Part shown: one piece after another, positions 33,173 to 44,309 of the stretch
Position numbering within the stretch: position 1 is the stretch's first letter
Layout of the letters: every line of letters begins with the position of its first letter
NCBI RefSeq assembly: GCF_902167145.1
Contig: NC_050097.1
Location: forward strand, 109,587,982-109,651,981
Origin: Zea mays
Lineage: Eukaryota; Streptophyta; Magnoliopsida; Poales; Poaceae
Direction: 5' to 3'
Length of the DNA stretch: 64,000 nucleotides
Notes under the pieces: generated by a model
The model's input: only the letters and a program-made list of their open reading frames with translations
What the model was told of the DNA's origin: nothing
The model's database searches: none
Translations under genes and position numbers: made by a program

Positions 33173-35416
33173 TCTCCCCGGGCACACCTCACTTTGCCCC
33201 GCACTCACCCTCACCGGCCAGCCCCCTTTCCTTAGCTCCGGCGAGCTCAATTCCGCCCGCCATTGCCGCCAGAGCTTCGGCTATCGTGGCCAGCCCACTC
33301 CAGCCACCCTCAAGTCGAGCCAGTGCTTCGGCTAGCTCCGCCAGTAGCCCGTGAAGCTTGCCAAGCCCTCGGACCCGGCCAGACTTCACCGGAGGCCCGA
33401 GATCGACCTCACCGGACTTCGGTCTTCCGCCGCCGCGCGTGGACCGAGCTATCCAGTGAGTCTCCGTCCAATCCCTTGCGCTCATATCTTCTCTGGCATC
33501 CCGTGAACCTCCCTGACCCATCTAATTGAACTATCTCTCCGTGACCAGGCCAGACTCCTCGCCGCCGACGAGCATCCCCGCCTGCGCGCGTGAACCGACC
33601 GACTCCGGCCATCTCCGACGGCGTCCCGCACACCGTTGTGATCCCCGAGACTTCCCCTTCGTCCTCGACCACTTCACCGGAGCAATCTCGCCGCCGGTAA
33701 GCCCCTCCGCCCTTTCTTCCGCCGTGGTTACTGTTTAAGGTAGAAGAACGACCTCGGGTTAGGATTTGTAGAACCCGAGGGGTTTTTCTGTAACGTCAGT
33801 GACTCATGTGAATAGTAGCTTAAGGACTGATCCGCGAAGAAAACTTGAAAAACCCGCCAGGGACCCCAGTGCAAAGTGGATTTCCATTTAATCAATTCTG
33901 TTAATCTTTTTAAATGACCAGAGAACTTAGAAAATCCATAACTTGATGATTTCTTAATAAAAAGTTGTCAAACTAATTTTGCTAGCTCCTGAATATTATG
34001 AACTATCATTTAAAAATGATAAACCCTATGCTTTCTGTTCTAAATTTTAGAGTTTAGAATTAAAAACAGAAACTTACCAAACCCAGTTTAATTAAGGAAA
34101 ATTAGTTTTTCTTCTGTACTGAACCTAAGAAAATTTGTAGATGTTCAAACCTCATTTAGGCACTGTTTAAAAATAGTAGGAACCCCAGCATTGGAAAATA
34201 TGATGTAGATATTCATTTGCCCAAAACTTAGGAAAAATCAGAATGGCATTAGAAGTTAATGAACAGTGATTAAGATTATTTTTCCTAGTTTACTTATGTA
34301 ACAGAGAACCTAGGAAAAATACAGAGACCATTAATTTGGACCAGTTTTAAATTAAAATGTTTTATTTAGCCTTATTTAGACTGAAAATCAATTATTAGAG
34401 TAGCAAAACTATAACCAAAATGATTAATAAAAATCCAGTGGACTTACAACCACCAGAGCCCCACTACAAAAATAAAGAACACCTCAGCCCAACTTTTTAA
34501 GTAAGGAAAATAAATACAAAGTGGTAATAAGGCATTTTCCAAATAAATCATGAACAACCCCTATTAATGTGATAATGGGCAACCAAAAATTAGCTAAGTC
34601 CATGATGAGATAAACTACTAGAGAAAAATGCAAACCCATGAAAAAGAAGCAAACCCATACCAATTGCTAATGATTTAAGAGAAAGGCCACTTAATTCAAA
34701 TAATGCATACCACCCCTTCCCTTAAGCAAAAAGAGGCCAAACTTCAGAATGATTGCTCTTGCACAAAATAATAACTATGAAAAATAAGAACTCTGTTGTT
34801 TGATGCTTTTCAAATATAGTGGTAGTAGAAAGCACCCATTTGGCTAGAAACTTGAGAAAACCATAGAAAACTAATTAAAAGGTATTAATGATTAGAAATC
34901 TGTATCAAGTCATGTTATAACACCTAAAAGCCAGCAAAAATAAGTTTTGGAAAATTGCCCACTGTTAAATAATAGTTGTAGTTCAAAGCACCCCTTCTGC
35001 CCTAGAATTTAATAATTTTGTCCAGAGAAAACCATTCACTTTCTGATCCCCAAATTTTGAGACAGAGAAATACACACCAGTAACAAGCCACTGTAATTTT
35101 TGCAGAATTTTTAAAATTTTATAAAAGCAACTTGTAGTTCAAACCCACTCCAAAACATTAAAGAGAATAAAGGAAAAGGAAAGAAGAAATAAACCCCACC
35201 TCAATAAGTCTAACTTGAGTACTTATCAACTCTCACTAAGACTTAAAAGGAATTCAGTGGAACCCCAAAGATAAACCTACCACTTACCTTAGCTAAGCTT
35301 AACCCAATTTACCAAGTATACCACCCAAGGGTCTTACATAAGTAAAGTTAACCTTGTTTAACTCAAGAAGATCATGCACCTTTAAAGTTGTGATTTCTAA
35401 AAGCACATATCACATC

Positions 35417-36659
35417 ATGCATGTATCTTACGCATTGCATTCATTAGATTGTAATCTTACCGACGGAGAGTACGTGCTCATCCCCGAGCAAGGACCTGTC
35501 CAAGAGGAGGACCAGGAGCAGGCTTCAGAGGCTGCTATTGAGGATCTCCCCGCAGCCCCAGCAATTGAAGGCAAGCCCCGGTTTTATGCATAACCTGTTA
35601 ATTATGCTATTTTACTACACTTAATGCTTGTAGGATTGCAATGTGCACTTAAGTGTAGGAGTTGCTTGAAACCTCTAGTTGCATGAACTTAGGACTCCTT
35701 TTTGAGATGAATACTAGTATGGTAAGTCGAGTAGCTGCTTGCTAATCAGGATCTCGGTAGAAGTCGAGTGATTTTTCTAGCACTCGCGCGAGGTCAGGAA
35801 TTGATTGTATTCATCTTGATAACGGGATCTATGTTGGTCTATGGATTTGGATCCAGGGAGGATGCCTTGTCCATGAGACGGAAAAAAGGAATTAAGGATT
35901 AATGTGTGGATACCTGAGTCAAGCTTTTGAACGTACTAAGCACATGCCGGGAAAAATGGTAACCGGTAAACCTAGTACTTGAGTGAAGCCGGGCGCGGAC
36001 TTTATCCCTCATGCGACCTGAGACTGAGTCTCCCATGCTAGCTATGGTGGGTACAAGTGCGGTCACTGCACGGCGGCAGCTGGGGTCAGTGGAGCATTGT
36101 ATGCCAAGGCGGTGAGGCCTGGACGCGAACGGGGAATCGATGGGGACGGTTGTCATGTGTGGGGTCGGAGTACCCTAACATGCCGTGTGTTTAGGTTTAC
36201 CTTGCAAGGTTAAAACTCGATTCGAATCGTCTGCTTCTCGCAGCTAATGAGACTGCTTGATTCCTTGTACTGCATCGAGTAAGAAGTGAAATGTGGTTAC
36301 AAGAGATAACTTGTTGATTGAACTAATTGATTGTTACCATGTATGCTTAGAAGGAGCAAATCTAGCTAAGTTAAAGATGATAGAATTTGAAAAGCTAAAA
36401 ATTGATTTTAGAAACAGCTAGTGCTTTTGGCAAACCAAACCCCTCAGCCAAACAGCTACATAGTCTAGAGGTAGAGGAGTAGACTCCTCACACCGGTTAA
36501 GTCTAGCTGAGTATTAGTATACTCAGCCTTGCTTGTAGCACCATTTTTGCAGGTACCATTCAGGAAATGGTTGATGGTGTGACTTGGCCTACCACCCTGC
36601 CACCGGGTTGGACGGTCGAGTGGGATGTTGCTCCGGCAGGAGAGGAGCATGAGGAGTAG
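35417..36659 (+). CDS. LTR-encoded split small ORF, 86 aa, copy B2
   Basis: The exons are 35417-35570 and 36553-36659. The donor GC is at 35571-35572, the acceptor AG at 36551-36552, and the stop TAG at 36657-36659. It is the LTR partner of copy B1 and differs from it by only a couple of codons in the first exon (for example A/T in CNLADGE and V/A in LPVAP). It is independent evidence only in the sense that both LTR copies remain open. Confidence 0.55.
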
Positions 36660-36987
36660 TGGGCTAGGCCTTGCCCATTTCCTCATTACCGACGACATCG
36701 ATTATCCGCTGCACTTTATTTTGTGAACTTTATTTGCTACTCAAAAACTCCGATTTATGTAATAACTCCGCACTTAATTTGAGGTTTCCTGTTTTATTGT
36801 ATTTCTTCTGTGACTCACCTTCGAGTGAGATTGTGGAATTTGATCCTAGTAAAGTGGCTCTATCAGACTAGATCTGAAGGACTGACGGGTTATTCCGATT
36901 TAAGTGTGTTACGGCCCCTGAGGCGTGACTTAGGCACTTAAGCTGGAATAATTCGGGTGGTTCTGCCACATGAGGAAGCCTGGCCCA

Positions 36988-38228
36988 TCACTCCTCATGT
37001 TCCTCCTCTGCCGAGGTAGGGTCCCACTTGACTGTCCAACCCGGTGGCAAGATGGACGGCCAAGTCACTCCAGCAACCATGTCCTCCAAAGAACCTGAAA
37101 AAATGTGCCACAAGCAAGGTTGAGTATACTAATACTCAGCTAGACTTACCCGGTGTGAGGAGTCTACTCCTCTACCTCTAGACATGCGGCTGTTTGGCTG
37201 AGGGGTTTAGTTTGCCAAAAAGCACTAGCTGAGTCTAACAACAAGTTTAGCTTTTCAAGTTTTAGTGTGACTCTCTTAAGACTAAAAGTGAAGCTATCTA
37301 ATCATACATGGTATCAAACATTTTATCAACCAACATATTTTGCTAATCAACACATTTCCACTTATTACTCAATGCAGTACAATGGATCAAGCAGTCTCAT
37401 TAGCTGCGAGAAGCAGACGATTCGAATCGAGTTTTTTATCCTTGCAAGGTAAACCTAAACACACGACGTGGTGAGGCACTCCGTCCCCACACACATCAAC
37501 CGTCCCCATCGATTCTCTGGCAACAGATCAGGGCTCACCGCCTTGGCGTACAATGCCTCACTGACCCCGAGTGCCGTCGTGCAGTGACCGCACTTGTACC
37601 CATCATAACCGGAATGGGACACCACGTCTCAGGTCGCGTGAGGGGTAAAGTCTACGGGCAGGTTCACTCAGGTACTAGGCTTACCGATTTACCATATTTC
37701 TCGGCATGTGCTTAGTACGTTCAAACGCTTGACACAGGTATCCGGACGTTAATCCTTATTCCAGTTTCATCTCGTAGACCACGCATCCCCATGGATCCGT
37801 GTCCACAGACCATCATCATTCTGATATAGAAATGGATACATTCAATTCCTGACCTCGCGCGAGTGCTAGAAAAATCACTCGACTTCTACCGAGATCCCTA
37901 ATCAGCAAGCAGCTACTCGACCTAGCATACTAGTATCCATCACAAAGGAAATCCTGAGTTCATGCAGCTAAGGTTTCAGTGAACTCCTACACTTAAGTGC
38001 ACAATACAAGCCTACAAACATTAAGTGCAGTAAAATAGCATATATATAAATGGGTTATGCATAAAACTAGGGCTTGCCTTCCAAAGCGGGGGTAGGCAGA
38101 TCCTCGATGGCAGGCTCTGGTGCTGGCTCCTGGACTACCTCCTGAGCAACTCCTTGCTCCGAAACGAGGATGTACTCCCTGCCAGCGAGATTACAGTCTA
38201 TCGAATGCAACGAATAAGATATATGCAT
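36988..38228 (-). CDS. LTR-encoded split small ORF, 85 aa, diverged copy in solo LTR E
   Basis: The sense exons are 38228-38078 and 37094-36988. The donor is GAAG|GCAAGC (GC at 38077-38076), the acceptor TTTTTTCAG (AG at 37096-37095), and the stop TGA at 36990-36988. Against A1 it lacks one codon, has no frameshift and keeps phase 1. In the last exon 14 of 34 codons are identical, 9 differ synonymously and 11 change the residue; the core GVTWP, LPPGWTV and WD and the EEHEE end are kept. The stop is at the same codon although spelled differently (TGA versus TAG). In the first nine codons most changes are synonymous (TAC/TAT, TCA/TCG twice). This copy carries the strongest evidence that the frame is translated. 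It is now a solo LTR. Confidence 0.55.
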
Positions 38229-39552
38229 ATTAATGACATGGTAATTTGTAAAGGCTATGCACAGTAAAACAGTACTAAGTTTAGTGGTACTCAAGGGTTT
38301 CCTTTCGGTATACTTAAGGGTTTTATACCTTCACCTTTGGGATTTTGAATGAACTTACACTCTTTAATTATATTTTTATGTTTCATGAGATCCTTGAAAG
38401 GTTTTGGTTGTACATTATCTAATTCTCCCAAAATTCCCCTTTTTCTTTCTATTGTGCTTCTTATTAAGCATTTTTGAACTATCATGGTCAATTAACATTT
38501 TTCAAAAATGTTATAAAAATTACAGTGGGTAAACATTGACCCCTGTGAATTATTCTAAAAATTTGAGGTTGAAATTAGTTCAGATACTCCTTGTGCAAAA
38601 TTAACAAAAGTAAGGGTAAAAGGGCACATTACACTATAGCTCTAATCTTTGTGAAGTTTCTGGGTCAACATTTATTTTTGCCAAGATTCCTAGGGAATAA
38701 TAGGTCTTTGTGTTAAAAATCACAGAAAAAGGCCTATTGGATATTTAGTTGTAATTTTCTAAAGTTTAATGCCAAAAAGGTGCTTATAACTAACTTGCTA
38801 TTTGAAAAATGTCAAACAACAGAACTTACATTTTTCCTAGATTCATAATAACATATTATGAGTTATCCCAAGGTTTGGGGTGGTTTCCCCTCAGGATTGT
38901 TTTTCTAAGGTTTTTCTAAGTTTTCATTGTTTTCATGAAATAAAAGATATCTCATTTCTTTTGGTATTAACCAAGGGTCTAACAAAATTTTCCAGTGAAC
39001 TATACTAAATAAGTGAGCTAGCAAAAATGTGGCTGCCCCCTGGTTCTTCTTTTAAACTACCTTTTCTATTTTCTTTAACTTTGGGCCAAATGAGTTTAAA
39101 TGGTAAACCCTTCCTTAATTTTGTGTACTGAGGGGTGTACTATTTTTAAATAGATTAGGGAGTGGTTAAGTACTTCTCTGATTTTTCTTAACTCCAGTCT
39201 AACAATGTAGCTATTTTTCCCTCTTTTATTTAGCTTTTGGCCAGAAAACTATTTAAATCAATACTTTAAAATTTTCTACAATACTTAGGGGTTTTGTATT
39301 TTTCCTAAACAGTTCACATTATTCAAAACCTAGCAAAATTGGTTTGACTCAATTTGGTTGAATAAAATTGAAGTTATGAATTTTATAAGCTCTATTTACA
39401 TTTAAATGAATAAGGTTTAAAAGGTTTTATGAAAAACCAGTTTACACCGAGGACCCTGGGATTCTCCTAAACTAGTTCTTTAACTTATGCCCTTGTGCAA
39501 CTATTCACCCGAGTCTCTAACCATTCAAAAACCCCCCTGACTTCTTTTCCTT

Positions 39553-39572
39553 CCCCCCCCCCCCCCCCCCCC
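39553..39572 (-). repeat. C20 homopolymer (G20 in sense of E)
   Basis: Twenty consecutive C on the plus strand within E, just beyond the donor region in sense. It is absent at this length from the A and B LTRs, so it expanded in this copy or family. A G20 run could form G-quadruplex structure. Confidence 0.9.
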
Positions 39573-40154
39573 GAGGTCCCTCCCCCCTTTTAAACAGTAA
39601 CCGGGGAAGTAAACAGGGCGGCGCGGCTTACCGGCGGCGAGGGAGGTCCGTCAAAGGGCGGAGTTAGCTCTGGGAAGTCCTTGCAGTCACGTCGAGGTAC
39701 GACTCGTCGTCGGTGGTGGCCGGAATCGGTCGGGCCACGTGCGCAGGCGGTCGGGCTCGTTGGCGGCGTGTGCTCCGGCCTTCTCACGGAGGTAGGGTTC
39801 AATCCAAGGGCACAAGGAGCTTCACGGAGTGCTAAGGTGTCTACCCGTGCAAGGATTCGAAGAAAGACTCACCGTGGAGCTCGGTCTATGTACTCCAGTG
39901 ATCTGGTGAAGTCCGACGACGCTGATCCGGTGTCTCTGATGAGGTAGAGCTCGATTCCTGGCTCTGGGAGCTTCACCGAGGCACGTAGAGGCTAGCTCGA
40001 GGGTCGGACGGGGCGGGAAATGGCTAGGATGGCTGGTCTACGGTGGTCGGTTCTCGGGTGGCCGCTGGCACGCCGTGCGCAGAGCAATCGCCAGTGAACT
40101 GGCGCTCCGGCGAGGTTGAGAGCGAGCGGGGCGTACGTTCAAAGCATCGACTGG

Positions 40155-40162
40155 CTTTATAG
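40155..40162 (-). promoter_or_regulatory. Probable TATA box of solo LTR E
   Basis: CTATAAAG on the minus strand, same position in the LTR plan as in A and B. Confidence 0.6.
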
Positions 40163-41029
40163 GCGCGGGCGGGGGCATGGGTTTGGCTTGGCGCGGCACG
40201 GTGCGCGCGGGGCCAAGCGCCGGGGCGTGCTCTGGCGATGCCATGGCGCGTCGAACACGTGGCCATTTCCTTCTGCCCGTGTTCTAACCCCTGCTGAGCA
40301 GCCAAACGTGCGAATCTCACCCTAAGACCTTTGTGAGATCTCTTCCCTGCACCTAGGGCTACCTAGTTCATGTGAGTTCCAAGGGGAGATATGCCCTGGC
40401 TTGGGAGATATGCGGACGCCAAATCGGGGCTGTCACACTGTTCACCCCGAGACAAAAGGGATGTCAAATCATGTCAAATGGTTTTGGCTTGGGTTCAAAT
40501 TTTTCCAGTGGGTTTCTTAGGTAGTTTAGCTCCTTTTTGTTATTTAGACCAAGTGGTTTTGGCACCATTAACTAGGTGAACACTTCTGATCTTTAGATTA
40601 GGGTTCATTTTTGACTTAGAGAAAATGTGAGTGACTCTTTAGTGTTCTCCACTTGGGGGTTGATTTTGAGGTCTTTAAGGGATCTTTTTGTAAGGTTTCC
40701 CTTACTTAATTTTGTAGACATGTTAATGTACTTAGACTTTGGTTAAGGGTTTAATTCATGAAAGGTTCCTTTGCTTATCTTTTCCATTAATCCAGTGTTT
40801 GGGGGCTAATGGCTCAAGAAAGGGAGTCTAGGGTTTTAACCTCTTTTGTTCAAGGTGATAATTGCATAAAGTTCTTGGGTAATGCTTTTATCATGAGCCT
40901 TCCTTAGTTAAACCCATGGTTTCCAAGGTTTTGGTGTTCCTTCTCCTCCACTTAAACACATGTGATAACAAGTCATAAGTGTATGTAGGGAGCCAGGGCC
41001 TTGGGTAACACCTGGGGTGTTACATAAAG

Positions 41030-42146
41030 ATAGCCAAAACTGGGGTGACCTATTGGATCCCATCAAAATTAACCTATGCAGATCATTATGAATAATAAGA
41101 ACATGGCTGGATAAAAATAAGTGATCAAGGGCACAACTTGCCTTCAATGAGCTCCTGCTCAGCAACTTCTACCTGCTGAACCTCATGATACACAGTAGCT
41201 TGCTCGTCTACTCACATCAACACAATACATACATAGTATAGCAAAAATTAACATCACACCAAACATATAAATAAAATACACAATAAAAATCTACATATTA
41301 AAAATAAGAACCTAGGAATAGGAATCATTAATTTTGGAGTTATAGATTTTAAGATATGAATTTCCAAAGGTATTATGTATTTGATTCAAGATTAACTAAT
41401 AAATAAATTCTATTACAGTTTTCATGCCAAAACAGAGAAACTAAATGATAGACAATAATATTACAAAATTTTAGAAACTAGAATGGATCAATTTGGAGTT
41501 CATATGGATTTTCTATGAATTAATTAAGTTCTAGCATTTATTTTTACACTATTAATTCCATTTCAAATAAGATTTCCCTATTTAAATAACTTTGTGGACT
41601 GCGCCTCATTTACCAGGAAAGACAAGGGCCTCGGGGTAAAACTTCCTAGACTCAGGGAGAAGTCGTACATGGACGGTGGGTTGATTTAAATAAAGAACAT
41701 GGACTCTTCTGTAAAACGCACCCGCGAAGGGGTATGTTTGAATCTCGGCCGCACGATCTGAGATGGGCGCACGAGATTAGATCCTGCCGCCCGCGAAATG
41801 GTACGCAACGTGAACACTCAGATTTCAATCCGACGGCCCTGATTTAATGAGTCCTAGTGCGAGTACTCACCATCTGATCCCGATCGGACGGTCATCGTGT
41901 ATCTGGACGAACCGGTATGAGAGGTCTGATCTAAACCGCCCAGGGGACATCCAACGACCCACAATCGTCTTTTCCCTTTGGACACGGGCGATGGCGGCGG
42001 TGCCCCTGTGCCCGGTGGAAAAGCGCCGGCGAGCCCCGCAGTGAGGACCACCGGTGTCCAATACCCCTCCCAAATAACCCTACTCGTAGATGAGGCATAG
42101 ACGAACACGATAGGAGTGGTTTTACCTTGAATCGAGGCGGTGACTT
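41030..42146 (-). repeat. D 3' LTR, segment 2
   Basis: This lies between E and G. In sense it begins after G with TCACCGCCTCGATTCAAG|GTAAAA (candidate donor GT at 42125-42124), crosses AT-rich sequence, and reaches the candidate coding exon 41207-41142 and its GCAAGT donor. It has no other gene. Confidence 0.8.
41142..41207 (-). other. Candidate internal exon of split small ORF, element D
   Basis: 66 nt, divisible by three, open, phase 1 at both ends. It is preceded by TAG (41210-41208) and followed by GAAG|GCAAGT (GC at 41141-41140). It ends in residues IEG, as in A and B. The ATG used in A, B and E is not clearly preserved here. The pairing exon is 20207-20265; element E now sits in the intron between them. 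Confidence 0.35.
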
Positions 42147-43483
42147 TGAGAGCACCTAGAGGGGGGGTGAATAGGTGATCCTGTAAAAACTTAAACTTAT
42201 AGCCACAAAACTTGGTTAAGTGTTAGCACAATGGAATTAAGTGGCTAAGGACCGAGCTCTTGTGAAACACAATGGTCACAAAGAAAACAAGCACAAGAGA
42301 CACGATGATTTATCCCGTGGTTCGGCCAAGTATAACACTTGCCTACTCCACGTTGTGGCGTCCCAATGGACGAGGGTTGCACTCAACCCCTTTCAAGTGA
42401 TCCAATGATCCACTTGAATACCACGATTGTTTTCTTTCTTATACTCTTTCTCGTTTGTGAGGAATCTCCACAACTTGGAGTCTCTCGCCCTTACAACAAA
42501 GATCAAAGTGAAAGCACTAGAGTAAGGGAGGGAAGCACACACACAAATCCGCAGCAATACGCACACACATAGCCAAGAGTTGAGCTCGAATGAATCGCAA
42601 CAAGTTCACCACTAGAACGGAGCTCAAAGCACTAAGAAAGTCAATCAAGTGCATGGAGACAAAGTGTGGAAGATTTATAATGCTCAAAGTATGCTTGGGT
42701 TACTCCTCCATGCGCCTAGGGGTCCCTTTTATAGCCCCAAGGCATCTAGGAGCCGTTGGAGGCATTCTTGGAAGGCAATTCTTGCCTTCTGTCGGGTGGC
42801 GCACCGGACAGTCCGGTGCACCACCGAACATCCACTGTTCATTGTCCGGTGTGGATCTCCTTCCTAAAATGGCACAGCCGACCGTTGAAGAATTGCGGCA
42901 GTTGGCACACCGGACACTGTCCGGTGCACACCGGACAGTCCGGTGCCCCCCTGCCGACCATTGGCGCGCCCACGTGTCGCGCTCGGATTGGGCGGCCGAC
43001 CGTTGGCGCAGTCGACCGTTGGCTCACCGGACAGTCCGGTGCACCACCGGACAGTCCGATGAATTATAGCCGTACAACGTTGAACGCTTCCCGAGAGCGA
43101 CGACTTCGCCGCGGACGACTCACCGGACAGTCCAGTGCACCACCGGACAGTCCGGTGATTTATAGCCGTATGCCTCCGTCGAGTCTCGAGAACGGACTAT
43201 TCACCGAGACTGGTCCTGGCGCACCGGACACTGTCCGGTGCACCTAAACTGAGCTGCATTTGGCTGTACACAGCCAACTCTCTTCTATAGCGATTTCTCC
43301 TGTTTCTAGCACTTAGCCACAATACATTAGTCATCAAATCAATGTACTAAGTCTAGAAACATACCTTGTACCTTGATTTGCACTTCTTGAGTCTTTGGCA
43401 CAATTTAACACTTAAAGCATTTGTGTTGGGCACTCAATCACCAAAACACTTTAGAAATGGCCCAAGGGCACATTTCCCTTTCA
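42147..43483 (-). repeat. 3' LTR of element G
   Basis: 1337 bp. A TATA-like CTATAAAAGG lies on the minus strand at 42734-42725. A palindrome-rich section at about 42797-43243 holds the CACCGGACAGTCCGGTG units. It is 41 bp longer than the 5' LTR, because of a 21-bp and a 20-bp segment, each holding palindrome arms. Confidence 0.95.
42797..43243. repeat. CACCGGACAGTCCGGTG palindrome cluster, 3' LTR of G
   Basis: Repeated units of 8-bp arms CACCGGAC/GTCCGGTG around one or two central bases, in varying states of decay. The matching cluster in the 5' LTR is at about 50579-50984. Such CpG-rich palindromes are typical of Sirevirus LTRs; the role is thought to be regulatory. Confidence 0.85.
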
Positions 43484-44309
43484 ATCTCCCCCTTTTTGGT
43501 GATTTATGCCAACACATCAAAAAGCAACAACTAGAAGTGCAACATCAATGCAAATGAGAACAAGAATTGTTTTTGATTCAAATTTGGCATATTTGGATTA
43601 TACTTTGCCACCTCTTGGTTTGTTTTTGCAAATCAAATTCAATTTCCTATCTCTAAGTCAAACACACTTGTTGAGGCATAAAGAGTGGTATTCCAAGAGA
43701 AATTGATCAAAGATTCAAAAACTCCCCCTTTTTCCCATAATCAAACATTCTCCCCACAAGAGACCAACTTTTGACAATAAGAGACAATAAGAGTATTTCG
43801 ACAAATCAAAAGTTCTAACTCTACTATTTTCAAAAATTCTCAAGTGGTAGCTAACTCTACTATTTTCAAAATTCTCAAGTGGTAGCTGATCCATTTGCTT
43901 GCTTTGGCCTTAATTTCTCCCCCTTTGGCATCAAGCGCCAAAACAGGATCATTTTTGGCCCTTTAACCCCATTGCCTCACCAAAATTGTCAACTAAGAGC
44001 AAAAAGGCAATATGAGTATGGAGATGAACTTGGAGTAAATTACCCTCTCATCGGAGTGCAGTGGAAGTCTTGCATGGTCCAAGTTCACTTTTCCCTTTCA
44101 ATCCACCTTTGAGACTAAATAGAGTAAACTCAAGCACACAGTTAGTCTCAAAGGGTCAAGTTGTAGCACATCTCCCCCGAAATATGTGCATCACTCACAC
44201 ATGGACTTTTGAGGTCCGGGGATTGCTTGCACAACTTGAGCACCATAAATAAACAACAAAATGCATAAAGGAACCTGATCAAAGACATAACACACATGTA
44301 TGCTATAGA
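43484..44309 (-). other. 3' non-coding region of G with multiple polypurine tracts
   Basis: The tract next to the LTR reads AAAAAGGGGGAGAT in sense (43484-43498). Further GGGGGAGAAA- or AAAGGGGGAG-like tracts occur near 43725, 43915 and 44173. Multiple polypurine tracts are a known Sirevirus feature. No ORF of substance is seen. Confidence 0.8.

Larger units (their letters stand above)
21422..36970 (+). mobile_element. Element B: full-length, young Ty3/gypsy chromovirus
   Basis: The LTRs are 21422-26098 and 32294-36970, both 4677 bp and near-identical by eye; in the first 200 bases I count three differences. The flanking duplication is TGAGG (21417-21421, 36971-36975). The internal region has a primer site, an intact 291-codon extra ORF, a gag-pol frame with one nonsense codon, and a hairpin plus polypurine tract. 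It is the youngest layer: it sits in E, which sits in D, which sits in F. It is the best reference for reading the decayed element A. Confidence 0.97.
32294..36970 (+). repeat. 3' LTR of element B
   Basis: 4677 bp, exactly the length of the 5' copy, with few differences. Carries TATA 33165-33172, donor GT at 33697, and split small ORF 35417-36659. Ends at 36970, followed by TGAGG. Confidence 0.96.
21122..41024 (-). mobile_element. Element E: solo LTR of a gypsy family related to A and B, split by element B
   Basis: In sense it starts TGTAACACCCC at 41024 and ends TTCCACCACA at 21122, flanked by TAAAG (21117-21121 and 41025-41029). Without B it is about 4.35 kb. No internal region is present, so this is a solo LTR, normally made by recombination between the two LTRs of one element. 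It has the same plan as the A and B LTRs: terminal inverted repeat, TATA, GC-rich block, GTAAGC donor, AT-rich block, split small ORF, and a final GGAATAATT segment. Its sequence is clearly diverged. Confidence 0.88.
36976..41024 (-). repeat. E solo LTR, right segment (LTR start and body)
   Basis: This has the LTR start at 41024 with a perfect inverted repeat GTAACACC-CCA-GGTGTTAC (41023-41005), the TATA at 40162-40155, the GC-rich block, the donor at 39631, a G20 run in sense, the AT-rich block to about 38300, and the split small ORF. Confidence 0.87.

Noticed and set aside
40431..40437. CTGTCACA taken at first as the start of E's LTR
   Set aside because: The following bases do not match the TAAAG at 21117-21121. 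The boundary at 41024 gives a perfect duplication and a proper TGTAACACCCC start.
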